Shown here: positions 18,030 through 28,058 of the stretch, in pieces
Layout: each line of letters opens with the position of its first letter
Position numbering within the stretch: the first letter of the stretch is position 1
DNA from: Paracoccus jeotgali
Lineage (GTDB): Bacteria > Pseudomonadota > Alphaproteobacteria > Rhodobacterales > Rhodobacteraceae
Length of the DNA: 64,000 nt
NCBI RefSeq assembly: GCF_002865605.1
Contig: NZ_CP025583.1
Span: 3,057,137-3,121,136, forward strand
Direction of reading: 5' to 3'
Made by a program: the position numbers and the translations under genes
The notes under the pieces: model-generated
What the model was told of the DNA's origin: nothing
The model's input: only the letters and a program-made list of their open reading frames with translations
The model's database searches: none

Positions 18030-18299
18030 CTATTCGATGATGTCGCCGCGCAGGATGAACTTGGCATAGGCGACGGTCGAGACGAAGCCCATCATGGCGA
18101 ACAGCAGCGAGGCCTCGAAATACATGGTCGTGCCCTCCATCACGCCGTAAAGCGCCAGCACCGCCAGCATGTTGATGGTCATGGTGTCCAGCGCGAGGAT
18201 GCGGTCGGTGACGCCGGGCGCGAAGACCACGCGATACAGGTTGAACAGCAGCGCGATGCCAAAGCAGCTGAAGGCAAAGACGAGTGCATAATCGATCAT
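18030..18299 (-). CDS. mrpF: Monovalent cation/H+ antiporter subunit F
   Basis: An 89-residue, three-segment membrane subunit of the Mrp/Pha antiporter. It has the family stretch VVFAPGVTDRILALDTMTIN after the first helix. It overlaps the end of mrpE by 4 bases, a sign of translational coupling, and lies 9 bases upstream of mrpG. MrpF is needed for antiport in characterised systems; its own role in the pathway is not known in detail. Confidence 0.93.
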   Translation of the reverse strand: MIDYALVFAFSCFGIALLFNLYRVVFAPGVTDRILALDTMTINMLAVLALYGVMEGTTMYFEASLLFAMMGFVSTVAYAKFILRGDIIE

Positions 18300-18784
18300 G
18301 CAAAAATCTCCTTCAGGCGGGATTCATAGCGTGACTTTATCTCGCGCACGACGCTGTCGGGGTCGGGCGCGTGCAGGCAATGGACGAGCAGGGCGTGGCC
18401 GTCCTCGGACAGGTCGCAGCTGACGGTGCCGGGGGTCAGGGTGATGGTCCCGGCCAGCACGGTGATCGCCTCGGGCGAGCGCAGTTCCAGCGGGACGGCG
18501 ATCCAGGCGGGCTGCAGTTGCGAGTTGGGCTTGAACAGCACGATCTTGGCGACGTCGATATTGGCGCCGATGATGTCCCACAGCACCAGCAGGAAATAGC
18601 TGAAATAGCGCCAGGGCCGGCGCAGTGCGGTGTCGGCCGGCCAATAGGGCGCGATCAGCAGCGGCAGGGCCACGGCGATGATGATGGCAAAGACCAGCGA
18701 GCCCCAGCGGAAATCATTGACCAGCAGCAGCCAGACCACGACCAGCAGCAGCGACAGCACGGCATGGGGCAACAGGCGTTTCAT
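18296..18784 (-). CDS. mrpE: Monovalent cation/H+ antiporter subunit E
   Basis: A 162-residue subunit of the Mrp/Pha antiporter. It has two to three membrane segments (about residues 4-22, 27-48, 62-80) and the MrpE motif FLLVLWDIIGANIDVAK followed by a cytoplasmic part with ITLTPGTVSCDL. It overlaps mrpD and mrpF by 4 bases each. Numbering is from the ATG at 18784. Confidence 0.93.
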   Translation of the reverse strand: MKRLLPHAVLSLLLVVVWLLLVNDFRWGSLVFAIIIAVALPLLIAPYWPADTALRRPWRYFSYFLLVLWDIIGANIDVAKIVLFKPNSQLQPAWIAVPLELRSPEAITVLAGTITLTPGTVSCDLSEDGHALLVHCLHAPDPDSVVREIKSRYESRLKEIFA

Positions 18785-20382
18785 GGCCGCGCTCCTTCCT
18801 GATGGACCAGCACCGACTGAAAATAGGGGCCGGGGTCGAACAGCTGGTCGGCAATCGCCTCGGTCATGCGCAGCGCGGGCGCGGCCAGCAGGGTCAGCGC
18901 CACCAGCCCGGCCAGCAGCAGCCCGGTCGCGGCGAAACCCAGCGCCGGGGACACCGCGTCGCCGATGTCCTGAATCTGCTCGTCCGGTTCCAGTTTGGGC
19001 AGGATCGGGCCGTTATGTTCGCGCCCGTGGTGGTCGGAGTGGTGCCGGGCCTCTTGCTGCAACTGGAAGGGCTTCCAGAACAGGGTCGAACCGGCGCGGG
19101 CGAAGCCCAGGATGGCGAACAGCGAGGTGATCAGGATGGTGGCCCAGATGCCCACCCACCACGGATCGGCCCGCGTCGCGTCCAGCACCAGCAGCTTGCC
19201 GAGAAAGCCCGACAGCGGCGGCATCCCGGCCACGGCCACCGTCGCGGCAAAGAACATCGCCGCGATCAGCCCGCTATCGGCGATGCGCGGGCGCACCGAC
19301 AGCCACAGGTTCCCGCCGCGCCGCTGCGCGACCATGTCGCTGATCAGAAACAGCGCCCCTGCCGACAGGGTCGAGTGCATCAGATAGTAAAGCGCGGCCG
19401 AGATCCCCTCGGGCGTGAACATCGACACCGCGACGATCAGCGTCCCGATGGACGCAATCGCCGCCATCGCCGCCACCCGTCCCAGATGCCGCCCGCCCAG
19501 AATCCCGATCTGGCCCACGACCAGCGTCACCAGCGCCGCCGGCAGCAGCATGTCGGCCACGATGCTGCCGATCACCGATTCAGCCGGGAAGATCAGCGTA
19601 TAAAAGCGGATGATCGCATAGACGCCGACCTTGGACATGATCGCGAACAGCGCCGCCACCGGGCCGGGTGCGTTGCCATAGGTCGAGGGCAGCCAGAAAT
19701 GCAGCGGCACCAGCGCCGCCTTGATGGCGAAGACCAGCATCAGCAGCACGGCGCCGGTCCGCACCAGCGCGGTATCCTCGGGCGGGATCTCGGCCACGCG
19801 CAGCGCCATGTCGGCCATGTTCAGCGTCCCGGTGACGGCATAGAGCGTCCCCAAGGCGGCCAGAAACAGCGCCGAGCCCATCAGGTTGATGACCACATAT
19901 TGCACGCCCGCGCGCAGCCGCAGCCCGCCGCCGCCATGGATCATCAGCCCGTATGAGGCGATCAGCAGCACCTCGAAAAAGACGAACAGGTTGAAGGCGT
20001 CGCCGGTCAGGAAGGCGCCCATCAGCCCCATCAGCTGGAACTGCCACAGCGCATGGAAGTGCCAGCCCTTGCGGTCCCAGCCCGAGCCGATGGCGTAAAG
20101 CTGCACCGACAGCGCCAGAAACGAGGTCAGCACCAGCATCAGCGCCGCCAGCCGGTCCAGCATCAGCACGATGCCAAAGGGCGCGGGCCAGTTGCCCAGG
20201 CGATAGACAAAGATCTCGCCGCCGCTGGCATGCAGCGCCAGATACAGCGACACGCACAGCAAAACCGCCGTGCCTGCGGTCGAAAAGACGCGCTGCAGCA
20301 GCAGGTCGTGACGCATCCACAGGATGATCAGGCCGCCCATCATGGCGGGCAGGACGACGGGGGCGATGATGAAATGGCTCAT
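18781..20382 (-). CDS. mrpD: Monovalent cation/H+ antiporter subunit D
   Basis: One of the two large proton-channel-like subunits of the Mrp/Pha antiporter, homologous to NuoM/NuoN of respiratory complex I. The 533-residue protein has about 14 membrane helices and the Proton_antipo_M core (motifs LFVFFEVLLIASYGL, LVPLHFWLPSTYGNAP and ALYYLMHSTLSAGALF). Conserved Glu and Lys residues in helices 5 and 7 are present in these motifs. A His-rich cytoplasmic insertion (QEARHHSDHHGREH, about 435-450) is not typical. Overlaps mrpC and mrpE by 4 bases. Confidence 0.95.
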   Translation of the reverse strand: MSHFIIAPVVLPAMMGGLIILWMRHDLLLQRVFSTAGTAVLLCVSLYLALHASGGEIFVYRLGNWPAPFGIVLMLDRLAALMLVLTSFLALSVQLYAIGSGWDRKGWHFHALWQFQLMGLMGAFLTGDAFNLFVFFEVLLIASYGLMIHGGGGLRLRAGVQYVVINLMGSALFLAALGTLYAVTGTLNMADMALRVAEIPPEDTALVRTGAVLLMLVFAIKAALVPLHFWLPSTYGNAPGPVAALFAIMSKVGVYAIIRFYTLIFPAESVIGSIVADMLLPAALVTLVVGQIGILGGRHLGRVAAMAAIASIGTLIVAVSMFTPEGISAALYYLMHSTLSAGALFLISDMVAQRRGGNLWLSVRPRIADSGLIAAMFFAATVAVAGMPPLSGFLGKLLVLDATRADPWWVGIWATILITSLFAILGFARAGSTLFWKPFQLQQEARHHSDHHGREHNGPILPKLEPDEQIQDIGDAVSPALGFAATGLLLAGLVALTLLAAPALRMTEAIADQLFDPGPYFQSVLVHQEGARP

Positions 20383-20744
20383 CTGCGCTTCCCGTTCTCG
20401 TGGCGGTCGCCTTCGGGCATGTCGATGTAATCGTCCCCGCCTTCCAGAAACGCCCCCAGCGACAGCAGCACCACGACCGCCGTCATCCCGAACGAGATCA
20501 CGATCGCCGTCAGAGTCAGCGCCTGCGGCAGCGGGTCGGTATAGAGCATGGGCGAGATGTCGCCATTGGCCTGCAGGATCGGCGGCTTGTCGATGGCCAG
20601 CCGGCCCGACACGGCGACGAACAGGTTGATCGCATAGGACAGCATGGTCATGCCGATGATGACCGGGAACGTCCGCAGCCGCAGCACCAGATAGATGCCA
20701 GAGGCGCTCAGCGCTCCGATGGCGATTGCAACAAGAGCTTCCAT
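20379..20744 (-). CDS. mrpC: Monovalent cation/H+ antiporter subunit C
   Basis: A 121-residue three-helix subunit homologous to NuoK. Start is the ATG at 20744 ([20 protein letters not shown]), which shares one base with the stop codon of mrpAB. Helices lie at about 4-22, 27-48 and 70-94. The segment TDPLPQALTLTAIVISFGMTA is the conserved MrpC/NuoK helix region, here described by its key core LPQALTLTAIVI. Confidence 0.94.
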   Translation of the reverse strand: MEALVAIAIGALSASGIYLVLRLRTFPVIIGMTMLSYAINLFVAVSGRLAIDKPPILQANGDISPMLYTDPLPQALTLTAIVISFGMTAVVVLLSLGAFLEGGDDYIDMPEGDRHENGKRR

Positions 20745-23590
20745 CACTGCGCCTCTGTCACGGTTCGGGACGGATCGACGTCCATCGGTTCGATATTGAC
20801 CGGCGCCCCTGTCCGGCGCGCGATCCGCGACAGCGAGTTCAGCGCCAGCATCACCGCGCCCAGCACGCACAGGAAGACCCCCAGATCAAAGGCCATGGCG
20901 GTCGCCAGCTCGAACTTTTCGATCAGCGGCAGCTTCACATAGCCATAGGTCGAGGTCAGGAAGGGCAGCCCGAACAGCCACGCGCCCACCCCCGTCGCCG
21001 CCGCGACCAGCACGCCCGCGCCGATCAGCGCGTGGAAGGGCACCCGCTGGCGTTCCTGCGCCCAGGCAAAGCCCGAGGCCATGTATTGCATCAGCAGCGC
21101 GATGGCGACGATCAGCCCGGCGATGAAGCCGCCGCCCGGCTCGTTATGCCCGCGCAGGAAGATGAACAGCCCCACGGTCAGCGAGATCGGCAGGATCAGC
21201 CGCGTCGCCACCACCAGCATCAGCGGATGGCGGTCGCCGGCGCGACGCTGGTCGTGGCGCCAGTTGGTCAGCCGGCGGGCGGAACTGCCGGTCAGCAGCG
21301 TCTCGGTCATGGCAAAGATGACCAGCGCGGCGATGCCCAGAACGGTGATCTCGCCAAAGGTATCATAGCCCCGGAAGTCGACCAGGATCACGTTGACCAC
21401 ATTGGTCCCGCCGCCCTGGGTATAGCTGTTGGCCAGCAGATAGTCCGAAATCGTGCCGAGGTCGAAATCGCTGCGCAGGATGACATAGGACAGCCCCGCC
21501 ATGCCCAGCCCGACCATTGCCGCGATCAGCGCATCGGCGCCGCGCCGGACGGCGCCGGTCTCGACCCAGGTGCGTTTGGGCAGGAAGTTCAGCGCCAGCA
21601 GCATCAGCATCACCGTCACCACCTCGACCGAGATCTGGGTCAGGGCCAGATCGGGGGCCGAGATATAGACAAAGGCGCAGGACACGATCAGCCCGACAAT
21701 GCCGATCAGCACCAGCGCGAGGATGCGGTTGCGGTGGAAGGCCACGACGCAGCCGGTGGCCACGATCAGCAGCACGAAGCCGATGAAGGGCACGGTCGAA
21801 ATCGGCAGCATGGGGCGGCTGTGGGGCGGGGCGATCCCGGTGATCCAGGCCAGCCCGCCGGCCGCGACGGCGGTGACCGACATCATCGCCGCGCCGCGCG
21901 CCAGCCGGCCGTCATGCAGCGCTGTATCCAGCGTCTGCGCGATCGACACCGCGTGGCCCACCAGCCAGTCGAAGATGACCTTCGCCTCGGGCCGGGGCGC
22001 CGCGTCCCAGGCGCGTTGCAGCGGCGCGTGGATCGCCACCAGCAGCGCCCCCACCGTGACCGCCACGATCGAGGCGATCAGCGCCGGATTGACCCCGTGC
22101 CACATCTGGATATGCGGATCGGTCGGCATCCCCGTCACCGCATCGGCCGAGGCGCGGACCAGCCAGCCGACCATGGTCATCGGCATCAGCCCGATCAGCA
22201 CCACCAGCGCCACCAGCACGGCGGGTCCGAACAGCAGCCCCGGCCCGGCCTCGTGCGGGGTCTCGGGATAGGTTTCGCGCGTCGGGCCCATATAGACCTG
22301 CCAGATGAAGCGCAGCGAATAGGCCACCGAAAAGATCGAGGCAAAGCCCGCGATCAGGAAGAACAGGTTGTCGGTGCCGAACCACTGGGTGCCGGCGGCC
22401 TCTTGCAGCATCATCTCTTTCGACAGAAACCCGTTCAGCGGCGGGATGCCGGCCATGGACAGCGCCGCCAGCGTGCCGATCAGGAAGGTCGCGGGCATCA
22501 GCGCCCGCAGCCCGCCCAACAGCCGGATCGAGCGGGTGCCGGTGCCGTGGTCGATGATGCCCGCGATCATGAACAGTGACGCCTTGAAGGTAGCGTGGTT
22601 GATGATGTGGAACACCGCCGCAATGGCCCCGGCCTTGGTGCCCAGACCCAGCAGCATGGTGATCATGCCCAGATGGCTGACGGTCGAGAAAGCCAGCAGC
22701 GCCTTGAGGTCGTCCTTGAACAGCGCGATCACCGCGCCGATCAGCATGGTCGCCAGCCCGGTGGTGGCGACGATGTGGAACCACTCGGTCGTGCCGGCCA
22801 GCACCGGCCACAGCCGCGCCATCAGGAACAGCCCCGCCTTGACCATCGTGGCCGAGTGCAGATAGGCCGAGACCGGCGTCGGCGCGGCCATCGCATGCGG
22901 CAGCCAGAAATGGAACGGGAACTGCGCCGATTTGGTAAAGGCCCCGGTCAGGATCAGCAGCAGCGCCGGCAGATACAACGGCGAGGCCTGCACCAGATCG
23001 CGCGCCGCCAGGATCTCGCTGATCCGGTAGCTGCCGGCGATCTGGCCAAGGATCAGCATCCCCCCGATCATCGCCAGCCCCCCCATCGCCGTCACCGTCA
23101 GCGCCATGCGCGCCCCCTGACGGCCATCGGGGAGGTGCTTCCAATAGCCGATCAGCAGGAATGACGACAGCGAGGTCAGCTCCCAGAAGATCAGCAAAAG
23201 CAGGATGTTGTCGGACAGCACGATGCCCACCATCGCGCCCTGGAACAGCATCAGATAGGTCAGGAACTGGCCCACCGGGTCTTCCCGGTCGAGGTAATAG
23301 CGGGCATAGATGATGATCAGCAGACCGATGCCCAGGATCAGCATGGCAAACAGCAGCGCCAGCCCGTCGATGCGAAAGCTGATGTCCAGCCCAAGCCGCG
23401 GGATCCAGGAATAATGCGCGGTGATGGTGTCGCCATCCAGCACGCCGGGGATGTGCAGGCACAGCCCGATCAGCGCCAGCAAGGTCAGCGTCCCGCAGGA
23501 CGTCGCCGCGACATTGCGCCCCGAACGGATCAGCAGCCCGGGCAGCAATGCGCCCAGAAACGGCAGCGCGGCGATCAAGGCTGGCGACAT
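20744..23590 (-). CDS. mrpA: Monovalent cation/H+ antiporter subunits A and B, fused
   Basis: This is the largest Mrp/Pha subunit: a 948-residue fusion of MrpA (NuoL-like, about residues 1-790) and MrpB (about 800-935, beginning near [16 protein letters not shown]). The A part has some 20 membrane helices with the Proton_antipo_M core motifs [37 protein letters not shown] and [18 protein letters not shown]. Such AB fusions are typical of the group-2 (Pha-type) systems of alphaproteobacteria. It is the first gene of the operon; the divergent ruvC gene lies 140 bases away. The system moves Na+ or K+ out against H+ and supports pH and salt tolerance. Confidence 0.95.
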   Translation of the reverse strand: MSPALIAALPFLGALLPGLLIRSGRNVAATSCGTLTLLALIGLCLHIPGVLDGDTITAHYSWIPRLGLDISFRIDGLALLFAMLILGIGLLIIIYARYYLDREDPVGQFLTYLMLFQGAMVGIVLSDNILLLLIFWELTSLSSFLLIGYWKHLPDGRQGARMALTVTAMGGLAMIGGMLILGQIAGSYRISEILAARDLVQASPLYLPALLLILTGAFTKSAQFPFHFWLPHAMAAPTPVSAYLHSATMVKAGLFLMARLWPVLAGTTEWFHIVATTGLATMLIGAVIALFKDDLKALLAFSTVSHLGMITMLLGLGTKAGAIAAVFHIINHATFKASLFMIAGIIDHGTGTRSIRLLGGLRALMPATFLIGTLAALSMAGIPPLNGFLSKEMMLQEAAGTQWFGTDNLFFLIAGFASIFSVAYSLRFIWQVYMGPTRETYPETPHEAGPGLLFGPAVLVALVVLIGLMPMTMVGWLVRASADAVTGMPTDPHIQMWHGVNPALIASIVAVTVGALLVAIHAPLQRAWDAAPRPEAKVIFDWLVGHAVSIAQTLDTALHDGRLARGAAMMSVTAVAAGGLAWITGIAPPHSRPMLPISTVPFIGFVLLIVATGCVVAFHRNRILALVLIGIVGLIVSCAFVYISAPDLALTQISVEVVTVMLMLLALNFLPKRTWVETGAVRRGADALIAAMVGLGMAGLSYVILRSDFDLGTISDYLLANSYTQGGGTNVVNVILVDFRGYDTFGEITVLGIAALVIFAMTETLLTGSSARRLTNWRHDQRRAGDRHPLMLVVATRLILPISLTVGLFIFLRGHNEPGGGFIAGLIVAIALLMQYMASGFAWAQERQRVPFHALIGAGVLVAAATGVGAWLFGLPFLTSTYGYVKLPLIEKFELATAMAFDLGVFLCVLGAVMLALNSLSRIARRTGAPVNIEPMDVDPSRTVTEAQ

Positions 23591-23730
23591 CGGTCCTCCA
23601 CCGTCAGACTTGGAGTTGTGTCGGGGATGGGCGCGCGGGAGTCAAGCAACGCCGCGCCGCGAAAACGACCCCTTTCCCGATGTTCGCGCTTCGTGCTAGC
23701 GTCGCCAAAACAAAAGGCAAAGGGCAGGGC

Positions 23731-24225
23731 ATGAGGGTTCTGGGCATCGATCCGGGGTTGCAGAACATGGGCTGGGGGGTCATCGAAATCGACGGCCCAC
23801 GGCTGCGGCATATCGCGAACGGCACGGTGCGGTCGGGGACCGGACCCTTGGGCGGGCGGCTGCTGCGGCTGTATCAGGGCCTCTGCGCGGTGATCGTGAC
23901 ACACGCGCCGACGGTGGCGGCGGTCGAACAGACCTTTGTCAACAAGGACGCCGCCGGCACGCTGAAACTGGGGCAGGCGCGCGGCATCGCCCTGCTGGCC
24001 CCGGCCGAGGCTGGGCTCGAGATCGGGGAATACGCCCCCAACGCGGTCAAGAAGGCCGTGGTCGGCGTCGGCCATGCGGCCAAGGAACAGGTGCAGCACA
24101 TGGTCCGCCACCAGCTTCCCGGCGTCTGTTTCGGCGGGCCGGACGCCGCCGACGCGCTGGCCATTGCCATCTGCCACGCCCATCACCTGCAATCGCGCGC
24201 CATCCGCATCAAGGTGCGGGCATGA
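23731..24225 (+). CDS. ruvC: Crossover junction endodeoxyribonuclease RuvC
   Basis: RuvC resolves Holliday junctions formed in recombination. The 164-residue protein has the RNase H-like fold with Asp7 ([13 protein letters not shown]), Glu in [12 protein letters not shown] (about 68) and the late Asp pair in [16 protein letters not shown]. The ATG at 23731 gives the normal N terminus, with AAGGGCAGGG just upstream. The last four bases overlap the ruvA start. Confidence 0.97.
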   Translation: MRVLGIDPGLQNMGWGVIEIDGPRLRHIANGTVRSGTGPLGGRLLRLYQGLCAVIVTHAPTVAAVEQTFVNKDAAGTLKLGQARGIALLAPAEAGLEIGEYAPNAVKKAVVGVGHAAKEQVQHMVRHQLPGVCFGGPDAADALAIAICHAHHLQSRAIRIKVRA

Positions 24226-24905
24226 TCGGCCGCATCGCAGGCGTGATCCTGCACCGCGCGCCCGATCATGTGCTGATCGACGTGCGCGGCGTGGGCTACC
24301 TGGTCCATATCAGCGAGCGCACCGCCGCCAGCCTGCCCCCGGTCGGGCAGGCCGCCGCGCTGTATACCGAGCTTCTGGTGCGCGAGGATCTGCTGCAGCT
24401 GTTCGGGTTCACCTCGCTGCTGGAAAAGGAATGGCACCGGCTGCTGACCTCGGTTCAGGGGATCGGGGCCAAGGCGTCGCTGGCGCTGCTGGGCACGCTG
24501 GGGGCCGAGGGGCTGGCCCGCGCGATCACGCTGGGCGACTGGGCCGCGGTGCGAAAGGCGCCGGGGATCGGGCCCAAGCTGGCGCAGCGGGTGGTGCTGG
24601 AGCTGAAGGACAAGGCGCCCTCGGTCATGGCGATGGGCGGCGCGCTGACCGTCGATGCCGGCGCCGCGCTGATCGAGCCCACCGAGGCCGGTGCCCCCGA
24701 TCTGCCGGCCGCCCCCGCGCCCCGCGCCGCGCCCCTTTCCAGCAGCGCCGCGACCCAGTCCGAGGCGCTGTCGGCACTGACCAATCTGGGGTATAACCCG
24801 TCCGAAGCCGCCGGCGCGGTCGCCGCTGCCGCGCAGGCCCATCCCGATGCCGCCACGGCCGCGCTGATCCGCGTCGCGCTGCGATCACTGGCCCCCAAGG
24901 AGTAG
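24222..24905 (+). CDS. ruvA: Holliday junction branch migration protein RuvA
   Basis: RuvA binds four-way junctions and loads the RuvB motor. The 227-residue protein has the OB domain (1-65, [20 protein letters not shown]), two helix-hairpin-helix motifs ([15 protein letters not shown] and [16 protein letters not shown]), an Ala/Pro-rich linker (about 145-175) and the C-terminal domain that contacts RuvB ([14 protein letters not shown]). It overlaps ruvC by 4 bases. The next gene is htpX instead of ruvB. Confidence 0.97.
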   Translation: MIGRIAGVILHRAPDHVLIDVRGVGYLVHISERTAASLPPVGQAAALYTELLVREDLLQLFGFTSLLEKEWHRLLTSVQGIGAKASLALLGTLGAEGLARAITLGDWAAVRKAPGIGPKLAQRVVLELKDKAPSVMAMGGALTVDAGAALIEPTEAGAPDLPAAPAPRAAPLSSSAATQSEALSALTNLGYNPSEAAGAVAAAAQAHPDAATAALIRVALRSLAPKE

Positions 24906-24911
24906 ACGCCG

Positions 24912-25757
24912 ATGCCCGGAAACCTGCGCACCTTCATCCTGATGGCGGCGATGACGGCGCTGCTGATGGCGCTTGGCGGGCTGATCGGCGGGCGCGGCGG
25001 GGCGATCATGGCGCTGGTCTTTGCCGGCGTCGGCAATATCTGGGCGTGGTGGAACAGCGACAAGGCGATGCTGCGCCAGCAACAGGCGATCCCGGTCACC
25101 GCCGAGACCGCGCCCGACCTGCTGGCGCTGGTTGCGGGGCTGGCGGACCGCGCCGGGCTGCCGATGCCGGCGGTCTATATCATGCAGCAGGACCAGCCCA
25201 ACGCCTTCGCCACCGGCCGCAACCCGCAGAATGCTGCCGTCGCGGTCACCACCGGGCTGCTGCGGCTTTTGAACCGCGAGGAACTGGCCGGCGTCATCGC
25301 GCATGAGCTGGCCCATATCCGCAACCGCGACACGCTGACCATGACGGTCGCGGCCACCCTCGCCGGGGCGATCGCCATGCTGGGCAACTGGGCGCTGTTC
25401 ATGGGCAACCGGAACGAGCGCGGCGGGTTGCTGGGCAGCCTGCTGATGATGATCCTCGCCCCGCTTGCCGCCGGGATGCTGCAGATGGCGGTGTCGCGGG
25501 CGCGAGAGTTCCACGCCGATGCGCAGGGGGCCCGGATCGCGGGCCAGACGCGCGGGCTGTCGAACGCGCTGCGCAAGATCTCTGCCGCCGCCGGGCGGGT
25601 CGTGAACGAACCGGCCGAGCGCAACCCGGCCTCGGCCGCGATGTTCATCATCAACCCGCTGTCCGGCCTGCGCATGGACAGCCTGTTCCGCACCCACCCG
25701 CCGACCGAGGCGCGGCTGGCGGCGCTTGACGCATTGGACCTGCATGGACAACCCTGA
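24912..25757 (+). CDS. htpX: Zinc metalloprotease HtpX, inserted between ruvA and ruvB
   Basis: HtpX is an inner-membrane protease of the M48 family that degrades misfolded membrane proteins. The 281-residue product has N-terminal membrane helices (about 8-24 and 31-48), the zinc motif HELAH (131-135), two more helices (about 145-165 and 175-195) and the third zinc ligand region [15 protein letters not shown]. It follows ruvA by 6 bases and its last 14 bases overlap ruvB, so it is embedded in the ruv operon. Such placement is unlike the classical ruvC-ruvA-ruvB order. Confidence 0.95.
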   Translation: MPGNLRTFILMAAMTALLMALGGLIGGRGGAIMALVFAGVGNIWAWWNSDKAMLRQQQAIPVTAETAPDLLALVAGLADRAGLPMPAVYIMQQDQPNAFATGRNPQNAAVAVTTGLLRLLNREELAGVIAHELAHIRNRDTLTMTVAATLAGAIAMLGNWALFMGNRNERGGLLGSLLMMILAPLAAGMLQMAVSRAREFHADAQGARIAGQTRGLSNALRKISAAAGRVVNEPAERNPASAAMFIINPLSGLRMDSLFRTHPPTEARLAALDALDLHGQP

Positions 25758-26775
25758 CCCGACGCTGCGCCCCGAACCGCTGCCCGAGGACGAGCCCGGC
25801 CGCGCCCTGCGCCCGCAGGCACTGCGCGAGTTCGTGGGCCAGGCCGAGGCGCGCGCCAACCTCGCCGTCTTCATCGAAAGCGCCCGCCGCCGGGGCGAGG
25901 CGATGGACCACACGCTGTTTCACGGCCCGCCCGGCCTCGGCAAGACCACGCTGGCGCAGATCATGGCGCGCGAACTGGGCGTCAGCTTCAAGATGACCTC
26001 GGGACCGGTGCTGGCGCGGGCGGGGGATCTGGCCGCGATCCTGACCAATCTGGAAGCCCGAGACGTGCTGTTCATCGACGAGATCCACCGCATGAACCCG
26101 GCCGTGGAAGAGGTGCTCTATCCCGCGATGGAGGATTACGAGCTGGACCTGATGATCGGCGAGGGCCCCGCCGCCCGCACCGTCCGGATCGAGCTGCAGC
26201 CCTTCACGCTGGTTGGCGCGACGACCCGCCTTGGTCTGTTGACGACGCCGCTGCGCGACCGCTTCGGCATCCCGACGCGGCTGCATTTCTATACGATCCC
26301 GGAACTCGACCTGATCGTGCAGCGCGGGGCGCGGCTGATGGGCATGGGCGCCGATCCCGAAGGCACGCTGGAGATCGCCCGTCGCGCCCGTGGCACCCCC
26401 CGCATCGCCGGCCGGCTGCTGCGCCGCGTGGCCGATTTCGCGCTGGTCGAGGGCGACGGGCGGCTGACGCGGGCCATCGCCGACAGCGCGCTGACTCGGC
26501 TGGGGGTGGACGATCTGGGCCTCGACGGGGCCGACCGCCGCTATCTGACGCTGATCGCCGAGAATTACGGCGGCGGCCCGGTCGGGGTCGAGACGCTGTC
26601 GGCGGCGCTGTCGGAAAGCCGCGACGCCATCGAAGAGGTGATCGAGCCCTATCTGCTGCAACAGGGCCTGATCGCCCGCACACCGCGCGGCCGGATGCTG
26701 GCCAGCAAGGGCTGGCGGCATCTGGGGCTGGACGCCCCGGCGCCGCCCGCGCAGCCGGGTTTGTTCGAAAGCTAG
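25744..26775 (+). CDS. ruvB: Holliday junction branch migration ATPase RuvB
   Basis: RuvB is the hexameric AAA+ motor that drives branch migration with RuvA. The 343-residue protein has Walker A ([14 protein letters not shown]), Walker B ([12 protein letters not shown]), sensor 1 ([20 protein letters not shown]), the arginine finger in PLRDRFG, and the C-terminal winged helix ending [20 protein letters not shown]. The ATG at 25744 ([10 protein letters not shown]) lies inside the end of htpX, giving a 14-base overlap. Confidence 0.97.
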   Translation: MDNPDPTLRPEPLPEDEPGRALRPQALREFVGQAEARANLAVFIESARRRGEAMDHTLFHGPPGLGKTTLAQIMARELGVSFKMTSGPVLARAGDLAAILTNLEARDVLFIDEIHRMNPAVEEVLYPAMEDYELDLMIGEGPAARTVRIELQPFTLVGATTRLGLLTTPLRDRFGIPTRLHFYTIPELDLIVQRGARLMGMGADPEGTLEIARRARGTPRIAGRLLRRVADFALVEGDGRLTRAIADSALTRLGVDDLGLDGADRRYLTLIAENYGGGPVGVETLSAALSESRDAIEEVIEPYLLQQGLIARTPRGRMLASKGWRHLGLDAPAPPAQPGLFES

Positions 26776-26794
26776 CCAGACGAGGGGGGAAGGA

Positions 26795-27202
26795 ATGGAG
26801 ATCGACAGCCGCATCCGCGACAGTTTCGGGCGCCAGACGATGATGCAGACGCTGGGGGCGACCCTCGACAGCGTGGAATCGGGCCGGGTGGTGATCGTCG
26901 CGCCGATCCTGCCCACGGTGCTGCAACAGCAGGGGGCGGGACATGCGGGGCTGGCCTTCTCGATCGGCGATTCGGCGGCGGGGTACGCGGCGCTGACGGT
27001 GATGGAGGAGGGCGTCGAGGTGATGACGGTCGAGATGAAGATCAACCTGATGGCCCCCGCGCTGGGCGAGCGCCTGCGCGCCGAGGGCCGGGTGATCCGC
27101 GCCGGCCGCCGCATCGTCGTCGTCGCCGCCGATGTCTGGGCCGAGACCGGCGAGACGCGGAAACACGTCGCGATGCTGCAGGGGACGATGATCCCGGTGT
27201 GA
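26795..27202 (+). CDS. PaaI-type hotdog-fold thioesterase
   Basis: A 135-residue hotdog-fold protein of the PaaI/4HBT thioesterase group; such enzymes hydrolyse acyl- or aryl-CoA thioesters. The conserved hotdog patch GHAGLAFSIGDSAAGYAAL (residues about 50-68) and the following MTVEMKINLMAP strand are present. A good ribosome binding site (GAGGGGGGAAGG) precedes the ATG. It follows ruvB by 19 bases. In many relatives the gene after ruvB is ybgC with the tol genes; here only this PaaI-like gene is present. Substrate unknown. Confidence 0.8.
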   Translation: MEIDSRIRDSFGRQTMMQTLGATLDSVESGRVVIVAPILPTVLQQQGAGHAGLAFSIGDSAAGYAALTVMEEGVEVMTVEMKINLMAPALGERLRAEGRVIRAGRRIVVVAADVWAETGETRKHVAMLQGTMIPV

Positions 27203-27513
27203 GCGGGCGGGCGGGTTCAGGGATTCGGGCGCCGATGGGGCGGCCGCCTGACCCGGCAAGGCGCGGGTTCGTCAGACGGGCAGGATGGTTTGGTCGCGCT
27301 ATCCCGGAGGGGGCCTTACCTCTCGCCGGGCGGGGGGGTGCAAGGCGCGGTTTTCCCGGCGAGGCAACGCCGCTTTTCATCCAGGTCCCGGCGCGGCCCG
27401 CCTCAAGCCGCGTCGTTTTGACTGCGAGATCAGGCGCGACGCGCCAAGCCGCACCCGTCGCTAGCGCAGGTTCCGGCGCGACCCGCTCTCACACGCCGCG
27501 CCGTTCCTCGGTT
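27203..27513. other. 311-base intergenic region with inverted and degenerate direct repeats
   Basis: No convincing gene or promoter. CTCGCCGGG (27322-27330) and CCCGGCGAG (27355-27363) form a 9-bp stem with a 24-base loop but no T-run. A motif CCGGCGCG(G/A)CCCGC occurs twice about 85 bases apart (near 27388 and 27473), and GGCGCGACGCGCC near 27433 is a short palindrome. The genes on both sides converge (thioesterase plus, peroxiredoxin minus), so this is an end-to-end spacer. Confidence 0.5.
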
Positions 27514-27999
27514 TCAGGCCCGTTCCAGCAGCGACTCGCCGCCCGAGACGGTGCATTGGCCGGGCGAGGTCTCAGCCTGAAGCGCGGTGATCTTGCCGTC
27601 CTCGACCAGCATCGCGTAGCGCTTGGAACGGCCGAACAGCCCCGCCTGCGGGGCGTCGAACGCCATCCCCATCGCCTTGGTGAATTCCCCGTCGGCATCG
27701 GCGAGGAAGGTCAGCCCGGCCTCGTCCGCGCCGGTGTCGCGTGCCCAGGCGGCCATGACGAAGGGGTCGTTGACGCTGATGCAGACGATCCGGTCGACGC
27801 CTTTCTCGCGAAACTGGTCGGCGGTGCGGATGAAGCTGGGGACGTGCTGGGTCGAGCAGGTGCCGGTATAGGCGCCGGGCAGCGCAAAGATCGCCACGCG
27901 GCCGGTCGCGTAATCGGCCATGTCGACGGTTTCGGGGCCATTCTCGCCGGATTTCAGCAGCTTGCCTTGCGGCAGTTGGTCGCCTTCGCTGATGGTCAT
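27514..27999 (-). CDS. Peroxiredoxin 5 family thiol peroxidase
   Basis: A cytosolic thiol peroxidase that reduces hydrogen peroxide and alkyl peroxides. The 161-residue protein has the Prx5 signature with the peroxidatic Cys48 (LPGAYTGTCSTQHVPSF) and a second Cys149 (GQCTVSGG) near the C terminus, in the place of the resolving Cys of atypical 2-Cys Prx5. A ribosome binding site (AAAGGA) lies upstream of the ATG. It is 59 bases downstream of recQ in the same direction; a TAGGCT -10-like box in the gap suggests it may also have its own promoter. Confidence 0.92.
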   Translation of the reverse strand: MTISEGDQLPQGKLLKSGENGPETVDMADYATGRVAIFALPGAYTGTCSTQHVPSFIRTADQFREKGVDRIVCISVNDPFVMAAWARDTGADEAGLTFLADADGEFTKAMGMAFDAPQAGLFGRSKRYAMLVEDGKITALQAETSPGQCTVSGGESLLERA

Positions 28000-28058
28000 G
28001 GGAGTATCCTTTCTGGTTGCAGGGTCAGCCTAGCGGGCGCACCTGCCGCCGGAAAGGG

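Noticed and set aside
20726..22579. A 617-codon plus-strand open frame over mrpA
   Set aside because: It is antisense to the antiporter gene; the sequence is a low-complexity shadow.
23591..23730. Promoter pair in the gap between mrpA and ruvC
   Set aside because: A TTGACT box exists on the minus strand and TAGC-like boxes on the plus strand, but no -35/-10 pair meets a reasonable match and spacing.
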